A DNA stretch of 60,301 nt from Xanthoparmelia taractica (GCA_033085395.1 JANQBS010000238.1:1-60301), one strand, 5' to 3'. Shown: positions 43,786-55,828, counted from the first letter of the stretch. Numbers and translations: made by a program. The notes: generated by a model not told the origin, from the letters alone.

Positions 43786-45665
43786 CTGACTCTGTGGAGA
43801 ATCCGACCCTGATTGTCGAGGGAGGAACCTTGGGCTTTGATGAGGACTGGGGGCTTTGCGACTTTGCGGGGAGGGCTTTGCTTGGGTTGGAGAGAAAAAT
43901 GCTAACCGCACTTGTCTTCGAGTGCCTGGAGGCTGTACGTCTGTCAGTGCGGATGTCTTGCAGGGATGGAAGAAAGGACTTACCGAGACAACTGCTGGAC
44001 GACCTTCGAGGAAGACATATAGCTAAGCGGACATGACCGAAGGACCTCTCACTTGATTGAGCATTTGAAAGCCGATAAGAAATGAGATCAGGTTGCTCTG
44101 GGGGTCTATTGACTGATGCTGAAACAGGGCCCGAGTGGACGATATGCGCGTGAGATGTAACCTTGGGGTGATGCAATTCAGGGTATTTATAATATATAAG
44201 TTGGTTCTGTCAAATTATAACCGTCTGTAGGATTAGAAATTTGAGGAAGGAGGAGTAGCATCTATTCTATATACGCACTCTATCAGCCTGCCTAATGCTG
44301 AGTCTGTTGACCTTTGTCTCGTGAGGTCTGACTATTGCTCATGTGGTTTGGCGCCCGGGCACTAGCGGGCCCCTAGGGCTGGGGCAATGCAAAGCCATCT
44401 GTTGCAGCGCCTTGGGGTTTGAATAAAGAATCTCAGCAAGCGATTCGGCTTATTTGTGAGGCTCTCCGGGGGCAATTACGTTCGATGACAGTGTGGCTGG
44501 TGTGATTGTGTTACACTCTTCCTTCCGAAGCCGACAAGTATTGGATGGCACCAACTGTCGGGATCCCATTACTGCGCGCAACCCAAAACAAAACAAAACC
44601 TCGAAAACACCAACATTTTTGTCTATTCGCCACGAATGTGTACGTGTGATGTCTCAAATATCAAGCCCCAAAGGATCCATGGTTGCAAACCGCTGCCACC
44701 ACTGACCGCATGCTTATCTGACCTCCACTATGCACGTCGCAAACACGTCGTTCATCTCGCCAGCAGCACGGCGGCTAAGCACTGCCAGATTCCGCCATGC
44801 CAGTCATTATTATTACATCGTGGCGCGAGAATGTCGTGCTTGTAGAAGAGATTCTACAACAGCTCTAGCTTGAAGACCGGTCCCGTCGCTGCGGCGAGTG
44901 GGCTTTATTTTCAGCCTTGTGGAAATACTACAATAGCGAATTCCCCTGCCCGAATCGTCCCTGCAAGTAAGCTGACAATATGCATCTTGTCTTGATGAGA
45001 TTGATCATGCACAAAGGCGCAATGCGCCGCCACATTGTTTCCTCTGTTTTCCCTCCTATTCCTTTGTTCAGCTGCAGAAACCAAAATTTGGTATGATGAG
45101 ATTGATTCCTCATGGCGGCTGCCGCGCACGAAAGGAGATGCGCAGGGACGAGACTACTTACTACATTGATGTCTACATCCGATAGCCTTGCAAGGTGCTG
45201 GGATCGATAACCGCAATTAAGGGAGCGCAGAGATGCTGATGTCACCTTGTGCGACTATTGACTTCCCCGAGAGTATTACACGATCAGTTCGAACCATCAT
45301 GGAAACAGACACTATTCCTCGTCGAAGTTACTGATCGTTCCTGAGCTTGAGTGATTACTGACAAGTATTCGCCAACGGACAGGCTATTCTTTGGTCGTGT
45401 ACAATCTAACTCTACGTTTCAACAACAGGTTTCTCCACAAGCTCAACGGTGAAATATTCGTCAAGCTTGGCAAGGCTGTATCTGCACTGCGATAGCACGT
45501 TCCTTCGTTGTAGGTACATCCTTGCGTCTCTATGGAATGGTTTTTTGCAGCTCAAGTGCTCATTCTCAGTTGCCGGACTCCAAACCGAGCGTTGCATCAT
45601 TCTTACCACCAGCTTCAAAGCTGGCTGGGATCCCTAGCTTCTATCGTCCACAAGCAGAGGCCCTA
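43786..45665. other. Gene-poor stretch
   Basis: About 1.9 kb. The first 200 bp hold the leader of the coiled-coil gene. Open frames at 44493-44705, 44911-45245 and 45412-45618 are unsupported. No RNA gene or repeat recognised. Confidence 0.4.
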
Positions 45666-46328
45666 TCACACCAGCGGCTTGGGCGCCTTAGCACCAAGCA
45701 CAGGTTCTAACCCCGGATCCCCTTTTGCCATTGCCCTCTTATAACCGTCTCTCGCGCCCACTCTCCTCAGATATGAAAGCACGTTCGGGTATGATTCCAA
45801 ACTGTACGGCATAAAAAGCCTCATTGTGGTCAAGGAAACGACGGTCATGACATCGGCAGCAGTAAACATTGTCCCAGCCAGCCACTCATTGTCCTTGAGT
45901 CTCTCATTGATAAGGTCAATAGCATGTTCCCGCCTTTCCACGACAGCCCCCATGATCTGATTGTCGGCGGGCACCTGCGCCATACGCATAAACATGTTTC
46001 TGCTCACAGAATTCTGCAGCGTGCCATTTGCAAAGTGCAACCAAAACAGATAATCCGCATAGTCCTTATTATCGGGCCCTACTACTAATTTCCCCTTCCC
46101 ATACTTGACAAGTATGTACTCGGTGATGGCGCTCGACTCACTAAGTGTGACACGCCCATCTGTAATAACAGGTGCTGAACCGGAAGGGTGTAGTTTCTTG
46201 AGCTCGGGTGGTGCGAGTATGGGGGAACGGCCGTAGACTTTGAGCTCGTAATCGAGGCCGAGTTCCTCGCAGAGCCAGACAATACGTTCGGATTGCGAGC
46301 GGGCGAGATGGTGGACTGTGAGGACCAT
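45666..46328 (-). CDS. Glutathione S-transferase
   Basis: Single exon, 220 residues from the ATG at 46328 (MVLTVHHLARSQSERIVWLC); an upstream in-frame ATG at 46484 lacks family support. N-terminal thioredoxin fold with SQSERIVWLCEELGLDYELK, LKKLHPSGSAPVITDG (the cis-Pro region) and LSESSAITEYILVKYG (the Glu-Ser glutathione site). C-terminal helical domain includes NEWLAGTMFTAADVMTVVSL, the conserved N-capping box. Resembles fungal GSTs of the Ure2/GstB-like kind, used in detoxification or oxidative-stress defence. Substrate unknown. Confidence 0.92.
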   Translation of the reverse strand: MVLTVHHLARSQSERIVWLCEELGLDYELKVYGRSPILAPPELKKLHPSGSAPVITDGRVTLSESSAITEYILVKYGKGKLVVGPDNKDYADYLFWLHFANGTLQNSVSRNMFMRMAQVPADNQIMGAVVERREHAIDLINERLKDNEWLAGTMFTAADVMTVVSLTTMRLFMPYSLESYPNVLSYLRRVGARDGYKRAMAKGDPGLEPVLGAKAPKPLV

Positions 46329-47481
46329 TGTTCTCACGTGAATAAGCTGCGGGAAGTTTGTTGACGGGGTCAGTGAAGTCTGTACCTTAGGTACGTACTG
46401 GAGGCTCAAAGAGATGGTGGGGTTGCATCGACCAAGCCCTTGAATAGCCGATGATGGCTCCCCCACTGCGCCTCTAGCCCCCAATTTAGAGATCCTCAGA
46501 GCCGGGCACCAACGGGTGCCAGTCTCTTGAAGAGCCTCAAATCATGCACACTGTCGTGGCTGTGCAGGTCGAAACTGCCTTGCGATGGCCTGTCATTCTT
46601 CTGACCACCACTACTTACTACTCTTCCTGTACTATCACTGTTTGCTAACACAATTTGCTACCACCCTTCGCTACCACCCTTTACTAATACCCTGTCTAAG
46701 TAAGTAGTGTAAGCTGACAGGCTCTGCGGGCGCCCGCCTCGAAAATGGGGGCCAAAGTAAGGAATCAGCTGATATGAGTGGGCGGACATCGTGGGGGGTG
46801 CCAAAACTATCGGTCGGGGACTTTTGATACCCACAAGTTCGTCCGAGGTAATTGGTATGAATAAGTAAGCAGTCGACTACGTTCTCTTTTGCAAAGGAAG
46901 ATTTTCCTCTTTCATTAGTAATTACTGCTCTGTCATTCGTATTGTGAAGCCGTTGATTACAGACAACAATAATAGCGACGTGCATCGTCTATTACGAAGC
47001 TCTGTAGGGTACGGACTGTGGTGGCTGAAAGACGAGTGGCTTTTCAGATCTATTACAAGCAACCTTGTATGCATGCAGTCATCCTCTTAGCCTCAAAAAA
47101 GCGCCCTCTTCACCGGTGCATAAGCCTCGCGGGCGAGGTGTGTGATAGAGGTAGGGCAACGTTGGGATACATTATCTCAGGATCTCGGCCACTGTCATGT
47201 TACGCGTGACGCGTTAATATATGTAAAAGGTGATAGGCACGGCGTCGGTGTTGGTTTCTAGATGCGGACAACTGTGCGATTTGAGGTTGGAAGGCTCCCC
47301 GAAGCCTGAAACAGAACCCTGTTCTCGACGAGCGGCTCTGGATTCGCTGGACACTCTTTACTCGTTGTAATTCAAGAGGTAAGTCGAGTATCAATGCTCA
47401 GACATAGATGATTCGGCCTATTCTATATTCTATGTTTGTCCGGTAGCGCCTAGGATTCAGTTGAACAGCTCATAGGAGAAA
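46329..47481. other. Intergenic, nothing recognised
   Basis: About 1.15 kb with short unsupported frames only (46671-46985 minus, 47018-47209 plus, 47200-47394 minus). A stretch of imperfect CCACCCTT(T/C)GCTA-like repeats occurs at 46640-46700. Confidence 0.4.
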
Positions 47482-48497
47482 TCACTTGGGTGCTTCCGGC
47501 CAGGCTGGGAAGATGAAGTCTAGACTACCAGGGGCTTGATCAGGCCACTCCTTCTGGATCAGATCCATCATCGAATCATAAAGGAGCCGATATGCGTCTG
47601 GTCGAAAATGCAGCCCTATATCGATCTTAGCCAACTTGGTTTTCATGATCACCGTAGTTTCAAGAGCTCACCATCACTCAGCAGCTTCTCTAGAATCTCA
47701 TTCCTTGCAACCTTCTTCGAGCCTTTCAATGGTTCGCCTTCTTTCCATCCCGCTTTGGCCATGAAAATGGACCAGACGTCAAGTACTACAACCCCTACCT
47801 CGGCTCCCACTTGACGACATGCATCGGCGTACTTCTTTGTATGCTCTGCTGACCTTCTGGGATCCTTATTGTCCCAGACTAGGTTAGCTTCTTCCAGTTG
47901 ATATTCATTGACCGGGGGAGGCGTGAGAAGGATCAGTCGAGGTTTCTGTGCAACAACGCTTGGATGCTCGACGATGGCTTTCAGATTCTTCGTATATTGG
48001 TCGAGCGGTACGTGCTGGCCTGTCGCGCTTCCGGGCAAGCAGGCGTCGTTGGCGCCGAAGAAGACGGTCTATTCCGGCAGTGAGAAGCGACGTGTATAGG
48101 ATGAATGCGGTATCGGGCGTACCATGAACCTAAGACGTGCTTGCTCTGGTGTGGGCATGAAGCCGGGTAGAGCTAGTATTGCATTGGCCGTGTTGTAGCC
48201 CTAGATCTTCAGCTTTGTTTGACTGTTGTATAGAGATAGGTGCCATACGGAGAAACCCCTGTTGATAACATCCAGCCGTCTAATGAAGGCTAACATGCAC
48301 GATGGACAGTTAGATTCTTGGGATTTACACAAACAGTGGTACGATAGATATATAGTTGCTTTAGAAGAACGAAGTTAAAGAAGTTTAGTCATACCATCTT
48401 GCAGCGCTGGAGCAAACGCAAAACCCTCTGCTTGACTACACGATTGCTGGGTTATGCTGTCGCCGAACAGCAGGAACTGATCGTAGGGGCCTTGCAT
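47482..48497 (-). CDS. IAH1: SGNH esterase, isoamyl acetate-hydrolysing type
   Basis: GDSL-family serine esterase. Six exons as I read them, all with GT..AG: beginning MQGPYDQFLLFGDSITQQSC with the block I nucleophile Ser in GDS, then AFIRRLDVINRGFSGYNTAN (block II Gly), PTPEQARLRFM, TVFFGANDACLPGSA (block III Asn), PRLILLTPPPVNEYQLEEAN, and block V DGLHFRPDAYRLLYDSMM with the Asp-x-x-His pair, where the last intron splits Asp-Gly. The end FIFPAWPEAPK is typical of Iah1. About 255-260 residues, as for yeast Iah1. Cytosolic; releases alcohols from short-chain esters. Divergently placed to the gene starting at 48884. Confidence 0.92.
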
Positions 48498-48883
48498 GGG
48501 AACCTATGCTTTGGTCAGTATTCTTACTTGAGAAAGTAAGGCGCCCGTACAGCCATCTTTTAGATCCAATGGTCTACTAACAATCCGAGGCGAGACAGGT
48601 TTGGGGGGCGAGGGAACCCAGTACTGCTTTGCGACCCTTACGGATAAGGACTTAGGCCTTAGGCATTCATATCACAAAGTTAGGAGATATTTCTTCCACT
48701 CAAATAGCTGAAAGTATCGTTGAAAAAGGACTATGAAGAATGTATACTCACCAAGGCTTTTAAGTTAGTCAAATGTGGTCTTATCAAATCTCTTGGCGAT
48801 GGGACGCGTCATTGTCCCAGCGTCCTCGAGAACCAATCCACCCCACTGTACAATCAACGCACCATTGAAGAAGTAAGTGCGCG
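48498..48883. promoter_or_regulatory. Divergent promoter region IAH1 / disordered nuclear protein
   Basis: 386 bp between divergent start codons; no distinct element recognised. A small open frame at 48720-48883 runs on in another frame and is not supported. Confidence 0.4.
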
Positions 48884-50584
48884 ATGCCTCGTCCAAAGCG
48901 GTCCAAGGTCGCGCCCTCGGCTCCTATCACTTTACCTCACCTCGCAAAACCAGCAGTCGCATCTACAGCACAGAAACAAAAAGCCATATTCTCCCCAGCA
49001 TCATCGGGACGCGTTACTACCACCAGCGATGATAGCGATGGGTTGGTGGTTTCGAAAAAGACAGGGGCGCGTGGAAAAGGGTTGAAAGGGCAAGAATATA
49101 CGATGAGCGGTGCGTTGGCTCCAGAGGATATGGGACCAACTCGTCTCAAGCCACCATCCAATCAGACGAGGGCTGCGCTCTCGAAGATTGCTCGGGAGGC
49201 GGATTACGCGAAAACTGTGGCAGAGGCGAAGGCGAGGCGTGATGCAGCACAAACGGATGCCGCAACAGAATTAGATCAAATACCATCCTCGATACCAACG
49301 GAGCCCGTCCCAGCTTCAAAGCCATCTCTAAGCGGCATGGGCGATTCTACTGCTGTGAAGGGGGCTCAGATGAGCTTTGGAGCGAGGATTAGCGAAACGC
49401 CTCGACAGCAGCCGTCAATGCTGGGCGCTACATTCAAGAAGAGAGCCAGACAACCTAGCCTACTCCAAATGCTACAGATACAGAACGATCCAAGCGACAA
49501 CCTAGACGATGACGAGCTGGATGACTTTCGCCCAGACGACGAGTCAACCCCGATGATCAAGTCAATATCACAGCCAATTGCCCAACACGCGTCCTCATCT
49601 TCACGTCACACATCGGGTTCACGCAAGCGCAAATTAGCAACCCCGGAAATCCAAGTCCCGGCCTCACAAACACACGACCCCCCATCCTCGCCTCCTTTAA
49701 TCCCACCACAAGAGCAAGAAGATCTGTACGATCTACCCGCCGACAAAGAAGACGAAGAAGAAGGCAGACCAGAACCAACACTTCCACAACCGCGCGCCGC
49801 CCAAACGCCGCAACGGCAGATAGACAGCGACACCCTTGCCCCCCCTCAAAGCAGCAGCCCCGAGAAGCCCGAAGCGCGCAAGAAGACCCACAACAAACCC
49901 ACCAAACCCACCACGCGCCCCCAGCAACCCAGGCGCAAGAAAAAACCCTCTCCGGCCCCCTCGCCCCTCTCATCCGGCTCCACAAATAACCAATCATCAC
50001 CCATGAAGCCCATCCCCCTAAAACCCCTCACAACAGCCACACTCCAAAACCTGCTCCCGCGACGGCGAGCCCGCCCGAAACAGAGAGGCGAATTCGACAT
50101 CCCCACCAGCAGCGACGACGTCGAACTCGACAACACGGCTCTCGGCGAAGACGAAGACGAACTCAGCTTTCATGCTGCGCTGAAGATGCGCCGGAAGAAG
50201 AAGCCTGTTAACACCACGGTGCAGAAGAAGCGCGGGGGCGGGAAAGCAAAAGAGGCGGGGGCGGGGAAGAGGGTGTCGAGGACGTATACCAAGAAGTCGA
50301 CGGCCGTTGTGGGATCTGAAAACGAGAACGAGAACGATGACGATGAGAATCATCATATCGGCGAGGACGGAGACGGAGATGAAAATGCGAATGGTGGATT
50401 CAGCAGAGGCAGGGGCAGGGGCAGGGATAGGGAAGGCGGAAAGGAAAGGACACCCGTGCTAGATGATAAGGTAAAGGACGAGATGAAGAGGTTGGCGAGT
50501 AAGTTCCGCGAGGTGGATGAGTATGCGTTGGAGTTTGAGGATATGACGGGGAATAGTAGCAGTCAGATGAGGGATGCGAGATGA
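48884..50584 (+). CDS. Disordered, probably nuclear protein of unknown function
   Basis: Single exon, 566 residues. N-terminus MPRPKRSKVAPSAP is a basic nuclear-targeting-like patch. Most of the chain is Ser/Pro/Lys/Glu-rich and disordered. Short conserved-looking pieces: GQEYTMSGALAPEDMGPTRL, SKIAREADYAKTVAEAKARR (helix), TFKKRARQPSLLQMLQIQN followed by acidic DDDELDDFRPDDESTP, FHAALKMRRKKKP, and a C-terminal helix KVKDEMKRLASKFREVDEYA-LEFEDMTG. The basic-hydrophobic 'RQPSLLQML' box next to an acidic box resembles protein-interaction motifs of chromatin or kinetochore proteins; I cannot name a family. C-rich, GC-rich codon use in the middle third. Confidence 0.7.
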   Translation: MPRPKRSKVAPSAPITLPHLAKPAVASTAQKQKAIFSPASSGRVTTTSDDSDGLVVSKKTGARGKGLKGQEYTMSGALAPEDMGPTRLKPPSNQTRAALSKIAREADYAKTVAEAKARRDAAQTDAATELDQIPSSIPTEPVPASKPSLSGMGDSTAVKGAQMSFGARISETPRQQPSMLGATFKKRARQPSLLQMLQIQNDPSDNLDDDELDDFRPDDESTPMIKSISQPIAQHASSSSRHTSGSRKRKLATPEIQVPASQTHDPPSSPPLIPPQEQEDLYDLPADKEDEEEGRPEPTLPQPRAAQTPQRQIDSDTLAPPQSSSPEKPEARKKTHNKPTKPTTRPQQPRRKKKPSPAPSPLSSGSTNNQSSPMKPIPLKPLTTATLQNLLPRRRARPKQRGEFDIPTSSDDVELDNTALGEDEDELSFHAALKMRRKKKPVNTTVQKKRGGGKAKEAGAGKRVSRTYTKKSTAVVGSENENENDDDENHHIGEDGDGDENANGGFSRGRGRGRDREGGKERTPVLDDKVKDEMKRLASKFREVDEYALEFEDMTGNSSSQMRDAR

Positions 50585-50873
50585 GATTGATGCAGAGGGT
50601 GGCCTTTTTCGAATCGGATGTGTGTCTTGCGGATTTCTCAGCTTTTTGACTGGGGTGTTGGCATGTTGATACCAGCGCGGCTTCTTCAATCAAAAGAACG
50701 CGATGTGCTTGCTCATGTACTGGCCAAGTGCGCAGGATAGGATATCAAGCGACGAATAGTTGCTCTGTGCTAAATTGCTCCCAATCATACTACACTACCG
50801 TATCCATTTTCCCATTTTCCCAAACTGCACACGCCGAGAGCATTTCTCTGTGCCAAAGGAAAAAAAAAAAAGC

Positions 50874-52500
50874 TCAAGTCGCTGGTCCGACATTACCAGA
50901 AACCGCACTCGCACTCGGAGTGACGGGTCGACTCTTCTCCCTCTTCACCAAACTCACATTCTCCCTCAGCGCCACATAGTCGGATTCCGCGTACCCCAAC
51001 ACCGCGCCAATCTCCGTGCTCCGCATCCCCTTGATCCTCATGATCTCCGCCGCCGAGTAATTGACCAGCGCCCTGCCGACCTCCGCAGGCGTCACCGCCG
51101 CATCCTCATCCACAGGCACTCCGCCCCCATCGACGCTATTTTCATGAGCCGCCGATGACGAACATGAGGGTGGGTTCCGTTTCACGACGACGAGCCGTAC
51201 GGCTTCTTGCTGCGCGAAGGTTCCCTCGACGTGGACTATGCCTGCGGGGAGGAGACCGGCTTTGGAGGCGAGGGCGCGATGTGCGCCTTGGTCTATGAAG
51301 AGGGTGCCATGGGCGGCGAGGCCATGCAGGAGCCAGAAGGAGCGGTCACGGATGGGGAATGGGTCCGGGAGGAAGCGGGTGTGGAGTGGTGGGAGTGGGA
51401 GGGCGTCGACGTGGAGAGAGGAAATTGAACTCGACAGGGGGGTGTTTTCTGCCGGGGTAACGGAATTTGAAAGGGTCGCCGAGTGAACCTCAGCGGCGGC
51501 CTTGTGGGCTTGGACGTAGTTGACGATGTTGACGATGTTTCCCGGGTTCGAGGAGCGCGTGATGACTGTTGTGACGCCGGCGGAGGTCGCGAGGCGGGCT
51601 GCGACGATTTTGGTGGACATACCGCCGGTGCCTAGGGAGGAGCCGGCGGTGGAGACGTCGGCTTCGAGCGAAGATACGTCTTCGACGACTTCGATCGCTT
51701 CGGCGTCTGGGTGGGTTCGAGGGTTTTTGTCGTATAGACAGTCGACGTCTGTCATGAGGAAGAGGTAGTCTGCTTGCACCATGGCTGCAGTGATGGCGGA
51801 GAGGGTGTCATTGTCACCGAATTTTTCAATTTGCCGGATTTCCTAAGGGCGTTTAGCATTGCTGATTTGAAAGGGATTCTTTTGCTTGACGAACAGAAAC
51901 AGCTAGAGTATCGTTCTCGTTCACTATGGGAATTACTCCCATGTTGAGAAGCTCAGTGAAGGTATTCTGTGCATTCCGATATTGTGTACGCTACTCCCTC
52001 GTCAGCCTGCTAAACATATAATCAATCTCTCGCGATTGACGTACGTCAGCTATGTCGTTCCTCGTCAAGAGTATTTGCGCAACCGGCTGGCGTAGGTGGG
52101 CGAACAGGCTTTCCCAGAGGCCCATAAGCCGACATTGTCCTATTGCTGCAAGTGCCTTAAATATACATCAACGTCCTGCTTTTCCGCCGGAAGGCTTGAC
52201 GAGCTCTCTACCTGTATTCGGGGCAGATGCTTTGGCCTCTTTTCCACATCCATTCTCCGTAACCCCACGGCAATGGCTCCGGAGGAAACAATGACGACTC
52301 GATGTCCATCTTTGATGAGGGCGACGGCGGTCTCGACGATGAGGGAAAGGACAGACAGTAGGGGCTCGTGTGTCTTCTCATGGACAATTGAGCTTGAGCC
52401 TGTGGATGATGTCTAATTAGCTTCCTGTATCCCAATATGCCCTATGCTGCCTTTGCATACCCAGTTTGATCACAATGGTGAGACGTTTGTGGCCCTTCAT
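50874..52500 (-). CDS. PRO1: Glutamate 5-kinase
   Basis: First step of proline synthesis: ATP-dependent phosphorylation of glutamate. Exon 1 is 52500-52461 (MKGHKRLTIVIKLG), exon 2 52399-52212 (SSSIVHEKTHEPLLSVLSLI, GHRVVIVSSGAIAVGLRRMD), then exons with ALAAIGQCRLMGLWESLFAH and ILLTRNDIAD, TFTELLNMGVIPIVNENDTL, and FGDNDTLSAITAA joined to VQADYLFLMTDVDCLYDKNP. The amino-acid kinase domain ends with GTGGMSTKIVAARLATSAGV. A C-terminal PUA domain follows (LLPAGIVHVEGTFAQQEAVR ... EIMRIKGMRSTEIGAVLGYA), preceded by a Ser-rich insert. A degenerate Mutator-like element begins 264 bp upstream of the ATG, so the promoter is short or has been displaced. Confidence 0.94.
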
Positions 52501-52698
52501 GCTTACCTGTGTATAGGATCTAAGACCATGCCGTTGCTCGAACGAAGTTTGAAGCAGCACCAGCGGTCTGATCTCACCGCTTTGACCGTCCGAACATCTG
52601 ACACGGTACGCGGTATTCTGAAGCGTCGGCGAAAGTTTTATTCAAGCCCGACTTTTTGGCTTGGCGCGAAATCCCTCATGCAAGTCACCTAAGATACC

Positions 52699-52742
52699 CT
52701 AATCCAGCCCTGACCCATATGGTTAGATTAGGGCTGGACTAG
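52699..52742. repeat. Short inverted repeat beside the element
   Basis: CTAATCCAGCCCT at 52699-52711 pairs with AGGGCTGGACTAG at 52730-52742 (one mismatch in 13), loop of 18 bases. It lies 12 bases outside the left target duplication of the adjacent transposon. Could be the relic of a miniature element or a terminator-like hairpin. Confidence 0.7.
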
Positions 52743-52754
52743 GGCTTGGTGACC

Positions 52755-52763
52755 TTGTCTCGC
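52755..52763. other. Left target-site duplication
   Basis: TTGTCTCGC immediately outside the left inverted repeat; its partner on the right is TTGTCTCGT at 55829-55837. Confidence 0.8.
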
Positions 52764-52879
52764 CGGGAAGTCCTGGGGACGCAAGATAGGGGCGCAACGC
52801 AAGTTTCGGCTAACTTGCCTTAATACTAAGATTTGTATGGTAGCCCCATCAAAATTCAAGTATCTGGGCAAGATATCTA
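52764..52879 (+). repeat. Left terminal inverted repeat (116 bp)
   Basis: From CGGGAAGTCC to TATCTA; pairs with 55713-55828. Beyond 52879 the two arms lose all similarity. Confidence 0.93.
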
Positions 52880-55712
52880 TAATATAGTATCGCAATTAGT
52901 TCATGAGGTCTATATGTGAATATATAACGTAATAAGTAGCTGCTATATACTTATTTCTCGCTCTTAGGAGATTTTCTTAGTAAATAGGCCGTCTCTAGAA
53001 TACGCTATTATTGAGACTTTCTCTTATTTATATTCTCACTCGATATTAGATACTATTTAGACTTCTTTTTATTAAGTTATATAGTAGACTAAAGTATAAT
53101 ATTTAATATAGGCCCTTGAGATCTCTTTTGCGAGAGATCTTTCTCTTGCTCTTAGGTCTTCTTTTCTTTAATCTAACGACTCGATTTGAATATTATAAGT
53201 ATTAACGGAGCGGAGGAAGAAGATAGAGCAGCAGAGAACGTAGAAGTACTATTTTTAGTATTTTTGAGTCGCTCTCGAGGCTTCTAAGGCTGTGAAATTG
53301 ATTGTAAAATTAATTAAGTAGTTGAGGGAGGCGGAGAAGGGCGGGAAGAAGGGCGGAAAGCTAATAAGAAAGGAATTTGATAGATAGGCCTTGATATCTG
53401 CTTCTTCTGCTTCTTCTACTGTCGGGCCTCTCTTTTAGAAATCTCCGCAGTAATTAGTTTACGTGTATTGATCTTATCGTGCTTTTTCTTCTTTTATAAG
53501 ACTATTTAACTCGTCTATTTAATAGAAGATGGGGCTAAGAGCTTCGTTGAGATCCCCTAAAGATTCTTCTAAATGGCTATATAACTACTAGTAACGTTAA
53601 TCTAAAATATAATTAGTTAATTGACTAGCTAATCGATTTATTGACGAGATAGATTATTATAAAAAACATCTAGCTATGCGACGGCCTTAAGGTATCTATT
53701 TTTACCTTTATCTCGAAATATTAATAGATTCTAATTATATGAATTTAGAGTCTCGTTATAATAGCGAGGTGTGAACTCTCTGAGAGTTAAAATATCGTCT
53801 ATTTATTAACGGGGATGAAATAATGATAGAGAGATGAGAAAATTTTTATTATATACTCGAAATAAGAGATATCTATAGAGAAGAAGATATCTAATAAGAA
53901 TCTCGCAATTGTAGGGACTAATATATGGTTTATAGTTAGATTTAATTAGCTACTTAGCAGCAATTCACTTAGGATTAACACTCTCGATAACAAATAGTGT
54001 AATCTTCTTAATTACGACTTGAAAGATTAAAAAATCGATAGCCCTAGGCCGATCGATACGTAATCTAGCTATCGCATTACGAATCTACTTATATTATAAT
54101 CTAAGCTTCGCCTATATCGTCTTAACTATATACTCGAGAGTTATCTAAGGGTTTATAACGATCTTAAGTATAGAATATATGCTCTTATTACGCTAAGTGA
54201 CTAAATAACTTAAATTACGATAATTTCTAATATAGTAGCTTATTATATTCGATTCTTTTGGGGCTTAATACTCTTAAAAGTACTCTTAATTCGACGTATA
54301 GAGTAACTCTAGCAGTCGATTACGATTAATTTGTAGCGACGTAAAATTAGGTAATTGCACTTACTCTTAGGCCGTATCTAAGATATTCTCCCTTCGCTTA
54401 TATAAATAGTCTCGTTTTAATCGATTAACTCTAATTTGAATATTTTAAATAACGTGTTAATTGTATAGCTATAACTAATAATTAGAAAGTATAAGAGTAA
54501 GGAATATAATAAGATCTTTATCCTAATCTAAAAGATTGATTATAGACGGATTATAGTCGTTTTAAATAAGTTTCTTACACGTCTCGAAGAAGAAATTGTA
54601 GAATATTTTAGACTTCTAAGTTGAGAAGGAGAATGCTACGAGGAATAACTAATTCGTATTGATAATATTCACGATCACGAATAGAAGTAATTTTATAGCA
54701 TTTATATTAAAAGTAGTATTATTCTACATATAGAAATTACTTGTAAACCTCTTAGTAAGCGTCTTCTGATAGTTATTAATTAAGACGATTTACTATAATA
54801 TTCTCTTAATAAGAACGCTATGCTTATTCTTAATATATATATAGCGAACTTTAACTATGAAATTTGAATTATTTAGGCACTTTAGTAGTTTAGTAAGGAT
54901 ATTCTTACGAGAACGAGTGATAGATAACATTAGATTATAATATTTCTTCTTCTTGAGGTGGAATACCTCGTTAGATTCCTTAGACGTGTTCTTTAGAATA
55001 CGTATAAATTGTTTGTAGATAGATTTAGAGAAACGATAAGTTCTAGCAAGCTATAAGACCTTAGTATAGTCTAGTTATCGCTATTAATAAATCTTATAGT
55101 TCAAAGAATTAAAGGAGATTTCGTAGATATACTTTAGCTTTTTTAAGCCTAGAACTTAGATTTTATTGCTCTTATTACGTTTAAGATTCTTAAAGGCGAT
55201 AAACACACGTTATTCGTAGCCTTTAATCTTAATCTTAATCTATTTTTACTTTCGCGTGATATCGTGCTTTAAATCTTTCTCTTCTTTATATTACGATAAC
55301 TTTCTTTAATTCTTGATCTCGGCGAAGTAATAAATATATCGATAAGTCTTACGGGGATTCGTTTTTTTATATTAAGTAGTTACGATAGCGAATCTCTAAT
55401 TAAACTCGTAGTTCTATAAGCGAGTTTAGATATCGTTGGATATATTAAACGTCTTGTTCTTGTTAGGCGGATGAAGATAAGAGAAAGGAATACGATCGAT
55501 TGCCCGCTGAAGGATAAAAATAAGATCTTCTTCGAGATATGAATGAGATACTTAGGGAGGGGTAGTGGCGGCGATAGTGGAGGTTAGAGGACTGACTGCG
55601 GCGATGATGAGGTCTCTTAGAAGAGAGGGAGATACGTCTATATTAATGGAATTTATAGCTAAGGTGTTAACTTGATGTGGAAAGAAGATATTCGTATATT
55701 ATTATGTGTGGG

Positions 55713-55828
55713 TAGATACCTTGCCCAGGTACTTGAATTTTGGTGGGGCTACCATACAAATCTTAGTATTAAGGCAAGTTAGCCGAAACTTACGTTGCGC
55801 CCCTATCTTGCGTCCTCAGGGCTTCCCG
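55713..55828 (-). repeat. Right terminal inverted repeat (116 bp)
   Basis: Reverse complement of 52764-52879 with six transitions. Ends ...GGGCTTCCCG at 55828. Confidence 0.93.

Larger units (their letters stand above)
52764..55828. mobile_element. RIP-degenerated Mutator-like DNA transposon
   Basis: A 3,065-bp element. Its ends are 116-bp inverted repeats, both beginning CGGGAAG inward, which match at all but six positions, every difference being a transition. It is flanked by TTGTCTCGC on the left and TTGTCTCGT on the right, a 9-bp direct repeat with one C/T change, read here as the target-site duplication. Long inverted repeats plus a 9-bp duplication are typical of Mutator-like (MULE) elements. 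The interior is AT-rich, nearly lacks CpA and TpG, and has no open frame, so no transposase can be read. Superfamily is inferred from structure only; hAT (8-bp duplication) is the main alternative because eight of nine bases match. Confidence 0.85.

Noticed and set aside
49557..50000. 147-codon minus-strand frame
   Set aside because: Antisense to the disordered protein gene; open only because of GC-rich codon bias.
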